DNA from: Streptomyces sp. NBC_01497
GTDB lineage: Bacteria > Actinomycetota > Actinomycetes > Streptomycetales > Streptomycetaceae
Assembly: GCF_036250695.1 (NCBI RefSeq)
Contig: NZ_CP109427.1
Coordinates: 4,340,001-4,404,000, forward strand
DNA: 64,000 bases
Reading direction: 5' to 3'
How positions within the stretch are numbered: position 1 is the stretch's first letter; each line of letters begins with the position of its first letter. The translations under genes and the position numbers were made by a program. This document shows positions 42,786 to 50,615 of the stretch, in pieces. A model generated the notes under the pieces. It did no database searches. It had not been told where the DNA came from and saw only the letters and a list, made by a program, of their open reading frames with translations.

Positions 42786-44684
42786 TCACAGCGCCTTGGC
42801 CGCCGAGGCGGCGAGACCGGTCGCGAGGGAACGCAGCTGCGAGTCCGGCCGCGAGGACCCGCCGACCACCACCTCGACCAGCTCGCTGACGGCGTCACCG
42901 CCCGTGCCGTCGGTGCGGGCCACCACCTGCACGAGGGCCGTGTGGTCCCCCTCCTCGTTCGGCGGCGCGACGAAGGCGCGGTGGCCGCCGAGCCGGGTGA
43001 GGGCGCCGTCGGCCGCGGTCAGCGGATCACCCCTGTCGAAGAAGACCTGCACGTAGGTGTCGCTGGTGGTGCTGCCCCACGAGCAGTCCCAGTTGCCGAA
43101 GCCGATGTCCGGGGCGGTGGCGTCGATACCGGGCACCGCCTCCAGCGCCTTCGCGTCGAGCAGTGTGCAGGCGTCGTGGTGAGCCAGCGAGTCGGCCGGC
43201 AGCGGCGGGGACCGGCGGACCATCTCCCCGCCGGAGGGCACCGCGTTGACGGCGGAGACGGCGCCGGACGAGGCCAGGTCGGCCATGCGGCACAGCAGCG
43301 ACGAGGCCGGAGTGCTGTCGTCGGCGGGTTTGGCGGTGACCGTCGCGTGGACGTGGTCCCGTCCGGCCAGCAGCAGTGTGCGGGCGCACTCGCCACCGTC
43401 GGGCTGTTCCTTGACGAGGCGCACGCGCCCCTCGGTCGTCGAGGGCCCGGTGATGCCGCTGGTGGATCCGCCGTCCAACTCGACCTCGACGTCGACGGAC
43501 CCCGCGTCGGTCTGCACGATCGTGTCGCACCGGTTGAAACCGCCGTACGCGGGATCCAGGCTCGGATCGCCGAACGCGACGAGCGCCGCGGGCTTCGTCA
43601 GGGCACACGGGTCGACTGTGCGGTGGTCACCGAGCACGGAGGCCGCGGGCCGGCCGGGCGGTGACGCGTCCGTCCGCCCTCCCGAGCCTTCGTCCCCGCC
43701 GCGGCCGAGGACCCAGACCCCGGCGCCCGCGAGGACCACGACCGTCGCGGCCAGGGCTGCCACCGGGCCCAGGTGGCGGCGGAGGAACGGCACACCGGGC
43801 AGGACGGGTTCGGGAAGCGTGTCGGCCACGCGGGCCGGGAGGGTCGGCACGTCGTCCTCCGGCCCGGCGAGCGCGGCGAGCGCTTCCCGGGCGGCGGCCG
43901 TCGTGGGCCTGCGGCCCGGATCGGGCGCGAGCATGGCCTCCAGCGTCTTGCGCAGGGGGCCGGTCGCCTCGTCCACCTCCACGGCGGCGGGCGCCGCCCG
44001 CCGCGTCGCGAAGGGGGGACCCGGCTCGGTGCTCGCGTCCGCCCCCGTGCCTTCCGCGCGGCCGGGCGGCTGTCCCGTGCACAGCGCGTGGAGGGTGGCG
44101 CCGAGGGAGAAGACGTCCGAGGCCGGTTCCGGCCGGCCCCCGAGCACCTCGGGGGCGGCGTAGCCAGGGGTGTAGCTGACCCCGATGTTCGGCGTGATCG
44201 TCTCCTGGCCGCCCACGCGGTGGGCGGCGCCGAAGTCGGCCAGCTTGACGGTGCCGTCCCGGGTGATGAGGAGGTTGCCCGGTTTGACGTCGCCGTGCAC
44301 TATCCCCTCGCCGTGCAGCGCGTGGAGCGCGTCGGCGACCTGGGCGCCGATCCGCGCCGCGGCCCGGGGCGGCATGACCGGTCTGCTGTCCAGGCTGCCG
44401 CCGGCCACGTACTCCATCACCAGCCAGGACGTGGGGCGCCACCGGCTCCCCGCCCGCACCGCGTCGTACAGCGTGACCACGTGCGGGTGGCTGAAGCGCG
44501 CCAGGGCGCGCGCCTCCGCACGCAGCCAGTCGAAGCCGGCTGCGCCCTCGTCGCCCGGGACGCGCTTGAGGACGACGTCCCGGTGAAGCTCCTCGTCGTG
44601 GGCGAACCAGACCTCGCCGCTCCCGCCGCGTACCGGCCCCCTGACCAGTCGGTAGCGCCGGCCGACCCGCGTTCCCAGGCGCAC
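42786..44684 (-). CDS. Transmembrane Ser/Thr protein kinase (PknB-like)
   Basis: A 632-residue eukaryotic-type kinase. The kinase domain (about 10-270) has the Gly-rich loop VRGGSGEVW, ATP-binding Lys40 (VVLKRV), catalytic loop HGDVKPGN (130-137), DFG at 150-152 and APE at 177-179, so it should be active; HGD replaces the commoner HRD. One membrane helix lies near 305-330. The external domain of about 300 residues shows two similar halves, each starting with a Cys-containing DPCALTKPAALVAFGD or DACTLLDAKALEAVPG motif, the pattern of DUF3558-like sensor modules. The ligand is unknown. The GTG start has GGGAGG five bases upstream. Confidence 0.9.
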   Translation of the reverse strand: MRLGTRVGRRYRLVRGPVRGGSGEVWFAHDEELHRDVVLKRVPGDEGAAGFDWLRAEARALARFSHPHVVTLYDAVRAGSRWRPTSWLVMEYVAGGSLDSRPVMPPRAAARIGAQVADALHALHGEGIVHGDVKPGNLLITRDGTVKLADFGAAHRVGGQETITPNIGVSYTPGYAAPEVLGGRPEPASDVFSLGATLHALCTGQPPGRAEGTGADASTEPGPPFATRRAAPAAVEVDEATGPLRKTLEAMLAPDPGRRPTTAAAREALAALAGPEDDVPTLPARVADTLPEPVLPGVPFLRRHLGPVAALAATVVVLAGAGVWVLGRGGDEGSGGRTDASPPGRPAASVLGDHRTVDPCALTKPAALVAFGDPSLDPAYGGFNRCDTIVQTDAGSVDVEVELDGGSTSGITGPSTTEGRVRLVKEQPDGGECARTLLLAGRDHVHATVTAKPADDSTPASSLLCRMADLASSGAVSAVNAVPSGGEMVRRSPPLPADSLAHHDACTLLDAKALEAVPGIDATAPDIGFGNWDCSWGSTTSDTYVQVFFDRGDPLTAADGALTRLGGHRAFVAPPNEEGDHTALVQVVARTDGTGGDAVSELVEVVVGGSSRPDSQLRSLATGLAASAAKAL

Positions 44685-45513
44685 GGCGCCTCCCTGTCCC
44701 CTTGCTCTGCTCCGCCGCGGTCGTGACCCGGCCCGACGGCACGCACACGCAAACTCAAGCGCAAAGGGAGGGCCGCGCGCAGGGCTTCCCGGGCGCGAGG
44801 CGGCCGCTCGGCCCTGGTTTCACACGCTCTTCACGCCCGGCCGCCGTTCCTGGGCCGTACGGGGCCGTACGGGGCCGTACAGGTCCGTACAGGGCGGTAC
44901 GGACCGTGCGGGGAGCGGGTGGACCCCGGCCCGGTGGACCGCGTCCGGGGATCGCGAGGGCCCTGCCGCGCCGCGGCCGAGGCGGGTACGGGTGGCGGGG
45001 CGGGTACGTTCGGCCCGGCCGCCCCGGCCGGGCAGAGGCACCGCGGGGTGTCGGCGGGCGGGCGAGGGCACGGTCCGGCCGCGGGGGCCTCGGAGGCGAC
45101 GCCGTGGCCGGGCGCGGTGCAAATCCGGGCAGGGGTGAACGCGAACGTCAGCTGTAGGACGAGCTGCGGCAGCGCGGTGCCGCACCGCCGTCGCGTCCCT
45201 CGCCCTCGCCGTGTCCCTGCTCGGGCTCGGGTGAAGCGCCTTGCGGGCCACCACCGTCAAGCGGTCACGGCTCCGGACGCCCCGCCGGGCGTCAGTCTGG
45301 CCCGGGCCCCGGTAAGCGGGTCATGCAGGGTCCGGCCACGGGCAGGGCCCGGCGCACGATCCCCTGAACGACGGTGAACGGGCCGCATGAGACGGGAGCT
45401 CAGACGGCCGTACGCCGCACCGCGGCACCGGGGACGGCCCCCGGTCAGCCGTCGCCGCTACCGCCACGTGGGGCGGTCGAAACCGTCACGTGGGGCAGTT
45501 GAAGTGATTTTGG
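44685..45513. other. Long intergenic region, no confident gene
   Basis: Between the leftward small ORF and the kinase lie about 830 bases with long but unconvincing frames (Arg/Pro/Gly only). Features are the 10-bp array listed separately and two copies of CCACGTG(A/G)(C/G)GG-type sequence near 45462-45500 (GCCACGTGGGGCGGT and TCACGTGGGGCAGTT). The part next to the kinase should hold its promoter. Confidence 0.5.
44851..44910. repeat. 6 x 10-bp tandem repeat
   Basis: Six consecutive ten-base units ending in GTAC or GTGC (consensus GGGGCCGTAC), one helical turn each, about 170-225 bases upstream of the kinase start. A phased protein-binding site is conceivable. Confidence 0.75.
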
Positions 45514-45681
45514 TCACGCCGCGCGTATGCCCGAGGCAGATCCCTGCGCGTCCTCGGACACGAAGGTCTCGTCCTCCTCGAAGTCCGGGGCCTGGAACGG
45601 GTTGGTCGTCGGAGGGGGCAATACGGCCGCGGAGCTGCGGGTTTGCGCCTCCGGAGCGGAGAACAGCGAGGTCGAATCGAT
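45514..45681 (-). CDS. Small acidic protein, apparent ATC start
   Basis: An open frame of 55 codons with strong third-position G/C bias and a credible composition: Ser/Thr/Ala-rich front, PPPTTNPFQAPDFEEDETF in the middle, then a Gly/Ser/Ala tail ending GIRAA. No ATG, GTG or TTG occurs before codon 21, yet AAAGGTGG lies seven bases before an ATC, so ATC initiation fits best. The overlapping GTG frame gives an improbable Arg/Pro-rich product. The acidic leader-like body and short Gly/Ser tail recall RiPP precursors, but no modifying enzyme is nearby. It follows the Tudor-like gene after a hairpin. Confidence 0.5.
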   Translation of the reverse strand: MDSTSLFSAPEAQTRSSAAVLPPPTTNPFQAPDFEEDETFVSEDAQGSASGIRAA

Positions 45682-45702
45682 GAGAGGTCCACCTTTCGTT
45701 AC

Positions 45703-45720
45703 AGGCCCCCGAGGGGGCCT
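45703..45720. terminator. Hairpin between the two small genes
   Basis: AGGCCCCC-GA-GGGGGCCT, an eight-base stem with a two-base turn. It lies 29 bases after the Tudor-like gene stop and 22 bases before the small acidic ORF. It may be a terminator or a partial attenuator. Confidence 0.6.
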
Positions 45721-45748
45721 GGCGCGCCGTGACCGGGCACGGCGGGTC

Positions 45749-45967
45749 CTACAGCTTGGTCATCTTGGCGTACGGGCTCAGGATCCGCATTTGCGCGGAA
45801 CCGAAATCCACGAGCGCCGCGACTCCCTCGATGCCGACCACACGGCCGAGGCCGTACATGTCGTGTGTGACCTGGTCACCCACGGCGAAGTGCTTGGGAT
45901 CCGGGGCTACGGGGGCTTTGAAGGGGCTGGTGGGCAGAAAGCGCTTCGGTGCAGCAGGCTTTGTCAT
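45749..45967 (-). CDS. 72-residue protein resembling the UvrD/PcrA C-terminal Tudor domain
   Basis: A short basic front (TKPAAPKRFLPTSPFKAP) is followed by FAVGDQVTHDMYGLGRVVGI and EGVAALVDFGSAQMRILSPY. This pattern (GDxVxHxxYGxGxVV, VDFG, then a C-terminal KMTKL) closely follows the Tudor-like tail of UvrD/PcrA helicases, which binds RNA polymerase, and it also resembles the CarD N-terminus. No helicase domain is attached. The ATG with AGGGA close upstream is the start; longer in-frame readings run into a microsatellite and are not credible. It could bind RNA polymerase alone, but this is inferred. Confidence 0.7.
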   Translation of the reverse strand: MTKPAAPKRFLPTSPFKAPVAPDPKHFAVGDQVTHDMYGLGRVVGIEGVAALVDFGSAQMRILSPYAKMTKL

Positions 45968-46466
45968 TGTCCCTAGTGTGCGCCTGCGAGCGCCCCGTTC
46001 GCTGCCGCGGGCCGGGTTCACTGTCCGGCAACGGACCCGGACGGCGACCACCGCCCCGTCGGAGAGGCGGGAGAAGGTCGGCGCTGACCTCGATCCCGGG
46101 CAGTCCGGACAAGGGGGAAGGTTTGATCGCGAGGGTGCGCGTTCCACTGCTGTGACCTCCGCCACACCGGGACGCCCTTGAGACCCGATCGGGTGCCACG
46201 CCCATGGACCACCGGTGGTGCGCGCCGGACAGTCCCCGGGCGGGCCGGTCGCGGCCGGCAGGGCGGGCCCGTTCCCCTGCAGCGGGGCTCGGCCGTGGAC
46301 GAGCACCGTAGCCGTAGCCGTAGCCGTAGCCGTAGCCGTAGCCGTAGCCGATCCGGCCGTCCCGCGTCCCGGTCCTCCGGCCGGCCCGTACGCGTCAACG
46401 CTCACGGAGCGCGGCCGACGGGCCCGTCCGGCGCGCGGTGATGCGTCGTCTCCCCGACGGGCCGGG
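45968..46466. other. Intergenic region with microsatellite, no gene seen
   Basis: It lies between two leftward genes. It holds the promoter region of the Tudor-like gene (about 45968-46100) and a hexanucleotide array. Frames crossing it translate to Ala-Thr runs and have no start signal. Confidence 0.5.
46306..46350. repeat. Hexanucleotide microsatellite (CCGTAG)n
   Basis: Seven and a half perfect units over 45 bases, downstream of the three-helix membrane protein gene by about 115 bases. Confidence 0.95.
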
Positions 46467-46799
46467 CTAGGCGGAGACCCAGCGTCCGATCCGGATGACG
46501 ATCTCCACGGCGCCCGTGAGGAGCATCAGCACCAGGCAGCACCCGAGGCCGATCAGTCCGGCCTCCAGCCAGTAGATCGGATCCCAGTCCATGCAGGCGA
46601 AGGCCGGCGAGCAGCCGACGTCCTCCGGGCTGACCGCCGGCCCCTTCGTGAGGACCCCGATGACGACGCAGAGCACGGAGACGACGGCCGCGGCGGACAG
46701 CAGGTACCACCGCAGCCGCCGCTGTCCCCACCACGACAGGATCCATCCGGCGGCGGTCACCGCCGGCAGGATCCACGCGTAGCCGCTGATCAGTCCCAC
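46467..46799 (-). CDS. Three-helix membrane protein (paralogue 1)
   Basis: A 110-residue membrane protein with helices at about 5-20, 30-48 and 75-100. The start ISGYAWILPAVTAAGWILSW, the LRW motif after it, and the external CSPAFACMDWDPIYWLEAGL segment with two cysteines are shared with the gene at 56261. It is not a known family. The GTG start lies inside the end of the upstream Tat-protein gene (10-base overlap), so its translation is probably coupled. It is the last gene of the SARP-linked operon. Confidence 0.75.
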   Translation of the reverse strand: MGLISGYAWILPAVTAAGWILSWWGQRRLRWYLLSAAAVVSVLCVVIGVLTKGPAVSPEDVGCSPAFACMDWDPIYWLEAGLIGLGCCLVLMLLTGAVEIVIRIGRWVSA

Positions 46800-47824
46800 G
46801 TCGAATCGCTCCGCGACATCGAGTTCCGGCCGGTCTGCCGCTGGGTGACGTGCTTGCCCATGTCGATCAACCCTACCGAGGGGTGTTTGATCGTCGGCAG
46901 ATCACCCGTCAGCTTCCGCGTCCTCACCTCCAGGCCCAGGTCGAGCCGGTCGCCGGACGTGAGCTTCACCGCCGTGCTCCAGCGGGTTTCGAACAGCGAC
47001 GAGGTCCGCGTATGCGAGAGGAGCCGTACGCCCGCGTCGTGCACCTTGTGGTTGAGCCGGGCGGTGGTGATGCTGACGTCGCTGACCACCTGCGGATCCA
47101 GTGCCACGGAGAAGGACACGGCCGCGGGTGCCGGGCCCGGTCCGACACTGTGGACCGTGAGCCGCGCCGGGTAGTAGTACCACCGCTTGCCGTTCGCCCA
47201 CTCGTAGCGGCTCCACACGCCGCTGACCTCAAGTCCCCACGGCGTGGCGACACCGCCGAACGTGCCCGGCCGGCGGGGCTGGAGGCTTCGCCGGCCGCCC
47301 GGCTTCGCGTTCTTGCGGCCCACGGCCGCGGTCGCGTCCGCGGGACCGACGACGAGGTCGCGCGGATAGAGCACGGGGTACGCGGTTCCCACGACGACCA
47401 CCGGATCACTGCCCGCGGCGACCGCTTCGGCCAAGGTGACCGTGCAGGTCGCGAGCGTCGTCCTGGGGTCGGTGGTGACCGTGCTCGTCGTGCGCAGCAG
47501 GCGGCCGCCCGCGGTGGCCGCCGCCGCGGGCAGCGGGGAGTACAGCCGAGGATCGTAGGTGAGGGCCACCTCGGTCCCGGCCGGAAGATCCGCGCCCGCG
47601 TGCTGAACCTGTACGGCCAACTGTCTGGGGAAGGCGGCCGGTTGGACGCCGACGCCCGGAAGGACCGCGACCGGGCTCGCGCCGACCGGAACCAGCACCA
47701 CATCGGGGGGCGTGGCATCGGCCCATGCCGGGCTGCCCAGGCCGGCGACGGTGACGGCACCGACGCCCAGCGTCAGTCCTCCGAGGACCAGGACCTGCCG
47801 GCGGGTGACCTTCGGGTCGTTCAT
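46790..47824 (-). CDS. Tat-exported protein of unknown function
   Basis: A 344-residue protein whose N-terminus is a twin-arginine signal: TRRQVLVLGGLTLGVGA, with cleavage near PAWADA. The mature part is rich in beta-strands and Val/Thr, with an Ig-like look (VALTYDPRLYSPLPAAAATA; TVTTDPRTTLATCTVTL) and one WSRYEWANGKRWYYYPARL segment in the middle. Only one cysteine is present. No domain is recognised. GAGGA seven bases before the ATG supports the start. It is 17 bases downstream of the DUF1906 gene and overlaps the membrane-protein gene, placing it in the middle of a three-gene operon. Confidence 0.8.
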   Translation of the reverse strand: MNDPKVTRRQVLVLGGLTLGVGAVTVAGLGSPAWADATPPDVVLVPVGASPVAVLPGVGVQPAAFPRQLAVQVQHAGADLPAGTEVALTYDPRLYSPLPAAAATAGGRLLRTTSTVTTDPRTTLATCTVTLAEAVAAGSDPVVVVGTAYPVLYPRDLVVGPADATAAVGRKNAKPGGRRSLQPRRPGTFGGVATPWGLEVSGVWSRYEWANGKRWYYYPARLTVHSVGPGPAPAAVSFSVALDPQVVSDVSITTARLNHKVHDAGVRLLSHTRTSSLFETRWSTAVKLTSGDRLDLGLEVRTRKLTGDLPTIKHPSVGLIDMGKHVTQRQTGRNSMSRSDSTWD

Positions 47825-47841
47825 GTCGAATCCTCGATTCC

Positions 47842-50199
47842 TCAGGAGCAGTACTGGACGATGGCGTCCCGGAACGCCGCCGCCACACCGGCGACCGCGT
47901 CGGTCGACATGAACTCGGGGGAAGGGCAGGTCACCGATCCGAAATCCTTGAACCAGAAGGCCGCTCGAATGGCGGCCGCCTCGACGGAGCCGCCGATCAG
48001 CGCATTCACGGCAGCCGATCCCAACGTGGCGGTCGACGACCCGAACCGGAGCGAGTAGAACGCCCTGCGCCGAGCGAGGGACGCGGCCGGCGAGGCGTAG
48101 TCCGCCTTGAAACCCGTCGAGAGCGGCTGGCCGGAGTTCTGCCGCGCCGTGTTGCCCAGAACCCACGCGTCGATATCGGCGAGGAAGTCGCTGAGCGACA
48201 GGAACGTGTCGTCGCCCTTGTCGGCGATCTTGCCGGCGGCGAAGTCGTACGACTGGTCGTCCGACAGCCCGCTCTGGTGGAACTGCCCCAGTACGCTGAC
48301 GAGATCGCCGCCCCAGGTCCCGAAGTCCGCCAGGTTGGCCGAGGTGAGGTCACCGTCGAGACCCGTGGTGATGACGGCGCCGCACGACGCGCCGAAGTGA
48401 TCGACGTCGCTGTCCCACAGCAGGTCGGGATCGCGCAGCGGGCTCGCGAACGGCTCGTCGGGATAGGCGTTCACGAAGTCCACGAAGCCCTGGTCGAGCG
48501 AGCCGAAGACCGTGTCGGAGCCCGTGAACGTGAAGGTCCCGTTGCGTGCCCGGAGGTACTGCGCGACCAGTTCGGGTGCGGACCGGTCGGTGTGCCCCTG
48601 ATCGATCCACTGGCCGGCCCTGGCCTCGATCCAGATCAGGTACGTGTAGAAGCCGTCATTGGCGTCGCGCGGCCGGGTCACGCTGTTGAGGCCCAGATCG
48701 CGGCCGGAGGCGATGTCGTTGTCGATCTCCACCGAGCCGCTGGTGCCGGAGGCCAGCGTGAAGTCCTTGATCTGGTCGAAGGCCCAGTTGTCCGGGAGCG
48801 GGTAGCCGAGATTGCCGCTGTACCCGGTCGACATGCCGCTGACGAAGCTCCGGGTCGTCAGACCCTCGTTCTCCAGGCGGATGCAGGTGTTGCGGCACCC
48901 GTACACACCGATCGCGTACTGACTGCCGAACGCGCTGATCCCGTCACTGACGCCCTGGAAGTGCGGAATGATCGCGCTGGTGATGTCCGCGTCGGTCGCG
49001 TCGAAGTCGACCGAGAAATAGATGACCGTGCCGTACGGGATGCCGAATCCCATCGCGGCTTCGGCCGCGTCGTTCCCGGCTTCGACGCCCTGTTCGTAGC
49101 TGAAGTAGCTGAGTGCGTTCCCCTCATCCTGATAGATCGGGAAGAGGGACAGGCCGTTGTCGAAAATGAGGGCGATCTCGGAATTGGTCAGAATCTTGTT
49201 CGTGCCGCCGATGAGATAGCGGCCGGCTATCGAATACCCGTTGTTCTTCACCGTCTTGATCGTCGTCGCGTTCAGCGGATACATGCAGTCGAACGCGGTG
49301 CCCTCGCGGTCCGGGTCCCCGGTCGAGACGAGAAGCGACATCCACGTCTCATAATCGGCGGCGCCGGAGGCGGGCAGCGAGCAGAACTGCTGGAAGCGGG
49401 TCACCGTGTAGACGAGATCTGAGGTGAACGACCCGCCGTTGTCGCCCCAGTGGGCGTCGTAGTTGTTGAACGCCACCGCGCACTGGAACAACCGGACCCA
49501 GCCGGCGGACCCCGAGTCCTGCGAGCCGCTGGAGACGTACGCGACCGTCCGCAGCGCGCCCTCGGTGGTCGGCCCGAGCGAGCCCGTCACCTGGCTGTCC
49601 GTCAGGCCCATCTGGTACTGGATGCCCAGGACAAGGGCCTGCTGGACGTTGCGGGAGAAGTGCCCGTCGCACGGCCCGATGAAGAACTGGCCCTTTTGGT
49701 AGTACGCGTCGTTGAGCCACCGCTGGCAGGTCTGGATCATGCTGGAGCCGCCGGCCGTGAGCACGTACGCGTCCATGGTCAGCAGGGCTTTGAAGACCTT
49801 CGGTTCCACGTCGTAGATCTGCAGGTCCGGCTGCTGAGGACCCGGCAGGCCCATGTCCGCCACCATCGCGGTCAGGCCGCTGCCGGTGGCCACGTTGAAG
49901 CCGCCGTCGATGTCGCCGCCGCTGTAGCCCTTGCAGTAGAGGGCCGCCTCGGCGATGGTCCGCATGTTCACGTTGGCGGAACTCCGCCCGACCGGGCCGT
50001 ACGCCTTCAGGTCCGCCCAGGTCGTCGGCCCGAAGCTGTCGGACAGCGCGGTGATGCCGAGTTCGTGCTGGAGGGCCCGGGTGAGGCAGTAGATCGTCTC
50101 CCAGCCGGTCATTCCGTCCTCGGTGCACCGGTTGTACCCGGAGACGCCTGAGTAGGTTGCATTGACCCATTGCTGGGCCTTGAGAACCATCTGATCCAT
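47842..50199 (-). CDS. Glycoside-hydrolase-like protein with DUF1906 and peptidoglycan-binding-like repeats
   Basis: A 785-residue multidomain protein. Two similar N-terminal modules (about 1-90 and 150-235) each start LKAQQWVNATYSG or IQTCQRWLNDAYY and end SFGPTTWADLKAYG or SLGPTTEGALRTV, as in peptidoglycan-binding domains. Residues about 310-520 are the DUF1906 (Rv2525c-like) TIM barrel: AFDCMYPLNATTIKTVKNNG, YFSVDFDATDADI, and a final VEIDNDIASG. The last 260 residues are an uncharacterised helical domain. No signal peptide is visible, although its domains suggest work on the cell wall; release by lysis or another route is possible. AAGGA precedes the ATG. It heads the operon facing the SARP gene. 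Confidence 0.83.
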   Translation of the reverse strand: MDQMVLKAQQWVNATYSGVSGYNRCTEDGMTGWETIYCLTRALQHELGITALSDSFGPTTWADLKAYGPVGRSSANVNMRTIAEAALYCKGYSGGDIDGGFNVATGSGLTAMVADMGLPGPQQPDLQIYDVEPKVFKALLTMDAYVLTAGGSSMIQTCQRWLNDAYYQKGQFFIGPCDGHFSRNVQQALVLGIQYQMGLTDSQVTGSLGPTTEGALRTVAYVSSGSQDSGSAGWVRLFQCAVAFNNYDAHWGDNGGSFTSDLVYTVTRFQQFCSLPASGAADYETWMSLLVSTGDPDREGTAFDCMYPLNATTIKTVKNNGYSIAGRYLIGGTNKILTNSEIALIFDNGLSLFPIYQDEGNALSYFSYEQGVEAGNDAAEAAMGFGIPYGTVIYFSVDFDATDADITSAIIPHFQGVSDGISAFGSQYAIGVYGCRNTCIRLENEGLTTRSFVSGMSTGYSGNLGYPLPDNWAFDQIKDFTLASGTSGSVEIDNDIASGRDLGLNSVTRPRDANDGFYTYLIWIEARAGQWIDQGHTDRSAPELVAQYLRARNGTFTFTGSDTVFGSLDQGFVDFVNAYPDEPFASPLRDPDLLWDSDVDHFGASCGAVITTGLDGDLTSANLADFGTWGGDLVSVLGQFHQSGLSDDQSYDFAAGKIADKGDDTFLSLSDFLADIDAWVLGNTARQNSGQPLSTGFKADYASPAASLARRRAFYSLRFGSSTATLGSAAVNALIGGSVEAAAIRAAFWFKDFGSVTCPSPEFMSTDAVAGVAAAFRDAIVQYCS

Positions 50200-50615
50200 A
50201 GGGTGGTCCTTCTCGATGCCGATGACCCGATACGTGGGAACATGGCAGGCCGCTCCATCACGGCCCCATCACCGGTCCACCACCACCCCATCACCGGATC
50301 ATCGCGGGTCCACCGAACGGCAGTTCCAGGGCGCGGGGGCGGCGCGGCGGCACCTTCGTCGCCGCGAGCGGTGCGGTCGGTTCCGGCCGGGTACCCCGTC
50401 GTCCTCCGCGTGCGCCCCCAACTCAACGAATCATCCACTACGCCGGAATTGACGCACTTTGCCGGACGGGCCCGGGCGTCGGACGGTTCCTATGAGTCCC
50501 GCTGAAGCGCGACAGCCGGATCCCGCAGCGCTTTATACTCGCGAACGCGCGGCCGCCTGCTCATATCGGCGACGTGCGCACCATCCTGATCCCGCCCCCG
50601 CCGAAAGGATGGCCG
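50200..50615. other. Divergent promoter region between DUF1906 operon and SARP gene
   Basis: Apart from the phased heptamers, it contains a comparatively AT-rich stretch near 50415-50460 (CAACTCAACGAATCATCC) and another near 50530-50575. These are likely promoters for the rightward SARP gene. No gene is seen. Confidence 0.5.
50254..50297. promoter_or_regulatory. SARP-type binding site: heptamers at 11-bp spacing
   Basis: CCATCAC occurs at 50255, 50266 and 50288, and CCACCAC at 50277: four heptamers at exactly 11-bp steps. The full 11-mer units are near-identical (CCCATCACCGG twice). Weaker copies continue at 50299 and 50310. SARP regulators bind direct heptamers spaced by 11 or 22 bp. The array begins 55 bases upstream of the DUF1906 ATG, and the only SARP gene in view starts 320 bases away on the other side. 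Confidence 0.75.

Noticed and set aside
45968..46405. Upstream extension of the Tudor-like protein with an Ala-Thr run
   Set aside because: The run is just the hexanucleotide array translated; no start signal supports it.
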